The position numbers were made by a program, and so were the translations under genes. Source: an uncultured Ferrimonas sp. (GTDB lineage: Bacteria > Pseudomonadota > Gammaproteobacteria > Enterobacterales > Shewanellaceae). From it: a stretch of 59,982 nucleotides of DNA. Under the pieces are notes generated by a model. The model was not told the DNA's origin. It ran no database searches and saw only the letters and a program-made list of their open reading frames with translations. Location of the stretch: positions 1 to 59,982 of the forward strand of contig NZ_CANLCI010000027.1 of the NCBI RefSeq assembly GCF_947489035.1, given 5' to 3'. Each line of letters begins with the position of its first letter. Positions within the stretch are counted from its first letter, which is position 1. Shown piece by piece: positions 55,735 to 59,982 of this stretch.

Positions 55735-57810
55735 TTATGACTGCGATTTTGTTGGCGCCACAATGCCCAGTCGCGCCGACATACCACTGGCGCGTTCGGT
55801 TTGGGTTTCAATGGCGCTCGCCACCAGATCCGGTTCGCTGATCACCATGCTAAACCACCGCTTGGCGCGAGTAATGCCGGTGTAGATCAGCTCGCGGGTT
55901 AACACCGGATTGGGCTTATCCGGCAGCGCCAACGCGGTATGGGTAAATTCACTGCCTTGAGATTTATGCACGGTCATGGCGAACACGGTTTCCACCGCAC
56001 TTAAGCGGCTGGGCAGCACCGCCTTTAAGCTGCCGTCGGGCATGGGGAAGATCACCCGCAACTGGCCATCGTCGGCGGCAAAAGGCAAACAGATCCCCAC
56101 ATCGCCGTTCATCAGGTTTACGCTGTAATCGTTACGCATCACCATTACCGGTCGTCCGGCATACCAGCCTTGATCATCGCTGATCAGCCCCTGCCGCAGC
56201 AGCAAACTGGCTACCCGTTGGTTTAAGCCGCTGACGCCCCAATCCCCTTCGCGTACCGCCGCCAGCAATTGAAACTGGCCAAAGGCATCCAGCACCTGTT
56301 GCTGCCACTGCGCTTCCGTTTGTTCGCTGCCGCACCCTTGGTTTACCAGCGTTAAGTAGTGGCGATAACCGTGGCTCTGCTGGCCATTACGCTCGGTTAA
56401 CCCCTTGGCCTTGCCATCCAGCACCAAGGCATCAAACTGGCTTGGCTCAGGGCCGATAAAGGCCAGATCCCCTTGGCTGCGCTGCAACTGCAATCGCGCC
56501 GCCGCCACATCGCCGCCATTCACCGCTGCCGCCAATTGGCCAATGCCAGAATCGGCACCAAAACGGTGGGATTTACGCAGCATCACGATCTGCTGTTCCA
56601 GATCACAGCCTGGGCCTTGCCACGGCGATAAGTCGTAACCACTGGCGCGGTAAACAAAACCGTGGCTGTCGGCTTGGTAGCGCCCCTGATGGGCGAACTG
56701 ACACAGATCCCCCAAGACCGCTCCGGCTTCCACCGACGACAGCTGATCTTTATCCCCCAACAGAATCAACCGTGCCTTGGCGGGCACCGCCGCCAGCAAG
56801 CTGGCCATCATCTCTAAATCCACCATCGAGGCTTCATCCACTACCAACACATCCAAGTGCAATGGATTGGCGCTGTTATGGCGGAAGTAACGGCTATCCG
56901 GTCGTGCCCCCAATAAGCGGTGCAACGTGGCCACATTGGCGGGGATCAAGTCGGCAATGGCGGTTGGGATCTCCGCCACTTGGCCAGCGGCAATGGCGCT
57001 TAACGTGCCCGACAGCGATTCCGATAAACGCGCTGCTGCCTTGCCCGTCGGCGCCGCTAACTGAATGCGTAACCCACTGCCCTCTTCTCCCTGTTGTTCT
57101 AGTGCCAGCGATTGCAGCAACGCCAGCAACCGCACCACGGTGGTGGTTTTGCCGGTGCCGGGGCCACCGGAGATCACGCTAACTCCGGATCGCGCCGCCA
57201 GCGCCGCAGCCACACTTTGCCAGTGCACCGTGGTGCCAGCGCGTTCGTCGGCGTCTTTCAAAGGATCAAACAGGTTGGCCAACCGCTGCGGCAGATCATC
57301 CGGCAGCTCAAAACGCTGCTGCAAGCGGGCATTAAACGCCGCCGCCACCTGCACTTCGTATTCGTAATAACGGCGCAGATACAGCAGTTCACCACTGAGC
57401 ACCAAAGGCGCACTGCCCTCGTCGCTGGCATCCACCATGGTCGATTGCTGTAGCGCTTCGGTTAATTGCGGCAACGACCACGGCGCCAACCACTGCTGCG
57501 GTAATGTCTCGGCTGCAAACGCTCGCCCTTGGGGCGGCAAGCCCAATACCCACTCTGGCTTACGTTTTAAGCCATTCAGATCCAAACAGATGTGGCCACG
57601 GCCAACTTGATGGCTGGCCAGCGCCGCCAGCATCAACACCATCGGGTTGTGCTCGCCTTGCTGTTGCAACAAGCGCACAAACGCCAGATCCAACTGCCGC
57701 AACCAGCCTTGCTGTTGGTACTGTTCAAGCCCTTTTAAGGCATGGGGCAATGGCGCCGGGCCAAACTGCCACAGCGTCGGCGCGTAGTTAGGGGTATTCA
57801 TTGGCTGCAC
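55735..57810 (-). CDS. recD: RecBCD helicase/nuclease subunit RecD
   Basis: This 691-aa superfamily 1 5'-3' helicase has Walker A ISGGPGTGKTTTVVRL (about residues 215-230), Walker B VLVVDEASMVDLEM, motif V AMTVHKSQGSEF and motif VI ELIYTGITRAKRW. An N-terminal RecB-interacting region is present. It repairs double-strand breaks together with RecB and RecC. Its start overlaps the recB 3' end by 13 nt, so the two are translationally coupled. Confidence 0.95.
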   Translation of the reverse strand: MQPMNTPNYAPTLWQFGPAPLPHALKGLEQYQQQGWLRQLDLAFVRLLQQQGEHNPMVLMLAALASHQVGRGHICLDLNGLKRKPEWVLGLPPQGRAFAAETLPQQWLAPWSLPQLTEALQQSTMVDASDEGSAPLVLSGELLYLRRYYEYEVQVAAAFNARLQQRFELPDDLPQRLANLFDPLKDADERAGTTVHWQSVAAALAARSGVSVISGGPGTGKTTTVVRLLALLQSLALEQQGEEGSGLRIQLAAPTGKAAARLSESLSGTLSAIAAGQVAEIPTAIADLIPANVATLHRLLGARPDSRYFRHNSANPLHLDVLVVDEASMVDLEMMASLLAAVPAKARLILLGDKDQLSSVEAGAVLGDLCQFAHQGRYQADSHGFVYRASGYDLSPWQGPGCDLEQQIVMLRKSHRFGADSGIGQLAAAVNGGDVAAARLQLQRSQGDLAFIGPEPSQFDALVLDGKAKGLTERNGQQSHGYRHYLTLVNQGCGSEQTEAQWQQQVLDAFGQFQLLAAVREGDWGVSGLNQRVASLLLRQGLISDDQGWYAGRPVMVMRNDYSVNLMNGDVGICLPFAADDGQLRVIFPMPDGSLKAVLPSRLSAVETVFAMTVHKSQGSEFTHTALALPDKPNPVLTRELIYTGITRAKRWFSMVISEPDLVASAIETQTERASGMSARLGIVAPTKSQS

Positions 57811-59982
57811 TCCTTGCCACGAAACAGGCTGTCGAGTTGTTCGATTAAGGCGGCAGGTGGGGTAATGGTTAACGCCCCCTGCCCCAGTTTTCCGGCCTCT
57901 AAGCCACGCAAAAACAGATAGAGCCCCCCGCCAATGTCACGGTCGTAGTCGTACTCTGGCAGCCGCGATTGCAGCAAACGGTGCAGCGCCAAGGTGTACA
58001 GCACCGCCTGCAGTTCGTAGCGGTGTTCCAGCATCGCTTGCTGCATCGCCTCGGCTTGGTAGGCGCTTTGATCCACCCCTAAATAGTTGGATTTGTAATC
58101 CGCCACGTAATACCGGCCTTGATGGTAAAAGGTCAGATCGATAAAGCCCTTTAACATCCCCTGCAAGCGGATGGGGTTCAGACTTGGCCGTGGCGCGCCC
58201 GGCCAAATGGCGGCGCTAACAAGCCGATCCAGTTCGCCAATGTCTACGTTGCTGGCTTCAAACCAGAACTCCAGCTCAGCTTGCGCTAAGGGCAGCTCCA
58301 TTAAGCTGGCGCTGTCATCACACAACGGCAAGGGCACCTGCAACGCATCGGCAAACCACGGCGCTAAAACGGGCTGTTCGCCATCAAAGCCGTGGCTGGG
58401 GCATACCGATTCAAGGTGTTCGGCCACTTCCTCGGCATCCAAACGGAAACGGCCGCCTTCCGCCGCCCACTCAAACAGATCGTGCAAGAAGGTGCCCGCT
58501 GCGGCGCCCTTAGGAAACGCATGAATGGTGCCCGCTTGGGGCTGTTCTGGTGGCGTCAGTTCGCTGCTGCGATTGGGCAGCATCATTTCGGCTAACTGAT
58601 CCGAGCTGGCCGCGGTGGCGTAGCTGTCTTGATTGCCACTGTCTTGCGCGGGCTCGTTGGCCTCAGCCACGGTTGCGGCACTGGCGTGATCCGCGTTGTG
58701 GTGCGCCGGGCCATGCTGATGGCTCATGCCACTGAGCAAACCGGAATACGAGCTGATCCACCAGTTTGGCAGCGCCGCGCGCTGATAAGGGCGCGGTGCT
58801 GGCAGTTCGGCGGGGGTGCCATTGCCGATAAATTTCATCTTGGTTGCCGCCGCCGGCGCCAGCACTTGAGTGTGCGGTTGTTGCGCCAACCGCTGCCAGT
58901 GCAGCGCTAAACGTTCTCGGGTTAACGGGGCGCCATCGGCCAACAGTTTGCCCAAGGCGTTTAAGTGCACGTTCACTTTTTTGCCGGTGCCGATTTTGAG
59001 CGGCGCCAGCCCCAAGTAACAGCTGTATTCCGCGCGAGTAACCGCCACATACAGCAGGCGAATGTCTTCGGCTAAGCGTTCGCGCTCAGCGGCGGCTTTG
59101 GCTTCGTCATCGGCGTTAAAGCTCAGCTGATTGCTGCCATCGGCGGCGCGATAAAACAGCGCTGGTGCCTTGGTGTTGACTTGGCGGAAGTTAAACACAA
59201 ATGGCAAGAACACCAGTTTGTACTGCAACCCTTTGGATTTGTGGATGGTGATCACCTTGACCAGATCCGCATCGGACTCCAGCCGCATCACCTGTTCGTC
59301 CGATTGCTCGCCCTGATCGCTGCACTGCTCGGTTAGGTAGCGCAGCAACGCCAATTCGCCATCCAGCCCCGCCGCTGCCGCTTGCAACAGTTCAGCCAGA
59401 TGCAGCAAGTTGGTTAAGCTGCGTTCGCCGTGTTCGGCGTGCAGTAACCGCCGCGCCACATCAAAGCGCACCAACAACTGCCGCAACATCGGCAGCACTC
59501 CCTGCTGTTGCCACTGCAGCAACAGCAATTTAAAGCCTTCGAGCTGTTGCTCCCACGCTTGTTCATCGCGGCCTAGCGCCTCTAATTCAGCAAAACTGAG
59601 GCCGATGGTGCGGGTGGCCAGTGCCGCCCGTACCGCGCGGTCGTCTTGGGGGTACGCCGCTGCGGTTAGGATCAGCTGCAGATCCGCCGCTTCGGCGCTG
59701 CGATACACCGACTCTTTGTCCGACAGATAAACCGAACGCACGTTCTTCTTCGCCAGCGCTTGGCGAATGGCATCGGCTTCAACAAAGTCGCGCACCAAGA
59801 TGGCGATGTCCGACGCCTTCACCCCGTCAATGTGGCTGCTGGGGTTGGCGGCAGTGCTGTCGTTGGCTTCGTTACGCACAAATCCGGCGTCGCCAGCCAC
59901 GCCTTTGTCCGACGCCTTCACCCCGTCAATGTGGCTGCTGGGGTTGGCGGCAGTGCTGTCGTTGGCTTCGTTACGCACAAAT
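57798..59982 (-). CDS. recB: RecBCD subunit RecB, C-terminal part (5' end off the window)
   Basis: At least 727 residues are visible, about 60 percent of a normal RecB (about 1180-1200 aa). Seen are the SF1A motifs SDIAILVRDF, VKVITIHKSKGLQYKLVFLP and LYVAVTRAEY, and the C-terminal nuclease domain with GTFLHDLFEW, LKGFIDLTF and VADYKSNYLG, containing the catalytic Asp, Asp and Lys. The frame is open to base 59982. Just before SDIAILVRDF the protein holds an unusual 33-residue tandem repeat. recC is expected further right. Confidence 0.95.
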   Translation of the reverse strand, partial: FVRNEANDSTAANPSSHIDGVKASDKGVAGDAGFVRNEANDSTAANPSSHIDGVKASDIAILVRDFVEADAIRQALAKKNVRSVYLSDKESVYRSAEAADLQLILTAAAYPQDDRAVRAALATRTIGLSFAELEALGRDEQAWEQQLEGFKLLLLQWQQQGVLPMLRQLLVRFDVARRLLHAEHGERSLTNLLHLAELLQAAAAGLDGELALLRYLTEQCSDQGEQSDEQVMRLESDADLVKVITIHKSKGLQYKLVFLPFVFNFRQVNTKAPALFYRAADGSNQLSFNADDEAKAAAERERLAEDIRLLYVAVTRAEYSCYLGLAPLKIGTGKKVNVHLNALGKLLADGAPLTRERLALHWQRLAQQPHTQVLAPAAATKMKFIGNGTPAELPAPRPYQRAALPNWWISSYSGLLSGMSHQHGPAHHNADHASAATVAEANEPAQDSGNQDSYATAASSDQLAEMMLPNRSSELTPPEQPQAGTIHAFPKGAAAGTFLHDLFEWAAEGGRFRLDAEEVAEHLESVCPSHGFDGEQPVLAPWFADALQVPLPLCDDSASLMELPLAQAELEFWFEASNVDIGELDRLVSAAIWPGAPRPSLNPIRLQGMLKGFIDLTFYHQGRYYVADYKSNYLGVDQSAYQAEAMQQAMLEHRYELQAVLYTLALHRLLQSRLPEYDYDRDIGGGLYLFLRGLEAGKLGQGALTITPPAALIEQLDSLFRGKECSQ
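59807..59982 (-). repeat. 99-bp in-frame tandem repeat inside recB
   Basis: The 77 bp from 59807 recur identically from 59906, a period of 99 bp, so 33 codons (FVRNEANDSTAANPSSHIDG and so on) are repeated. The second copy runs into the window edge, so the total number of units is unknown. The repeat lies in a linker ahead of a conserved helicase block and keeps the frame. Confidence 0.9.

Overview
The window reads as the chromosome of a gammaproteobacterium, probably an Alteromonadales-type marine or facultatively anaerobic lineage (Ferrimonas/Shewanella-like). That placement is an inference from gene content: a complete rsxABCDGE-nth cluster, rlmJ, a yjfLMC-type operon, recB/recD, glpD, PopT and many Gln/Ala-rich proteins. 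It contains two very different halves. Bases 1 to about 26,840 form a lower-GC accessory block, almost entirely on the minus strand and bordered by insertion sequences. From about 28,400 to the right edge the DNA is GC-richer core chromosome.

Accessory block, read in its direction of transcription (right to left). A tightly coupled operon (25010 to 15647) encodes an unknown 118-aa protein, a ZorA-like MotA/ExbB-family channel with a very long tail (ZorA1), a short ZorB-like peptidoglycan-anchor subunit (ZorB1), an EH-signature-like (ZorC-like) protein, a second ZorA-like channel (ZorA2), a second ZorB (ZorB2), an unknown 323-aa protein and a third ZorB (ZorB3). Nearly every junction is a 1-4 nt stop/start overlap. 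A 317-bp gap holding a hairpin and an IS-end remnant follows. Then come McrB and McrC (type IV restriction), an IS903-like element with a frameshifted transposase and a perfect 9-bp target duplication, and finally DruH and DruE (Druantia type III-like). The whole is a defence island with two proton-motor gene sets, a modified-DNA restriction system and a giant DUF1998 helicase. I see no ZorD-type helicase gene for the Zorya-like part. The doubled motor operon with three different B subunits is the best candidate for an undescribed system.

The left edge is an IS3-family element cut by the window. The right edge of the island has a fragment of an IS5-family element and a decayed IS3-family element without matching target repeats. 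This abuts a 5'-truncated cbiK and then a 5'-truncated ABC-2 permease, which is the scar of a deletion or rearrangement.

Core chromosome: a membrane protein with degenerate GGDEF and EAL domains; the Rsx/Rnf electron-transport complex with endonuclease III; DUF350-YgiB-glutathionylspermidine-synthase-like operon; a FrnE-type DsbA; an OhrR-type regulator divergent from a MAPEG protein; a PAS-GGDEF(degenerate)-EAL phosphodiesterase; an alpha/beta hydrolase; a beta-propeller protein; RlmJ; two very small membrane proteins; a LuxR-type regulator divergent from GlpD with a likely small RNA between them; an SGNH esterase; an aspartoacylase-family protein; a FemAB/GNAT-like protein; a DUF938 methyltransferase; PopT; two paralogous small proteins; and RecD and the C-terminal part of RecB, which carries an in-frame 99-bp tandem repeat reaching the right edge. 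I saw no tRNA, rRNA or CRISPR array.
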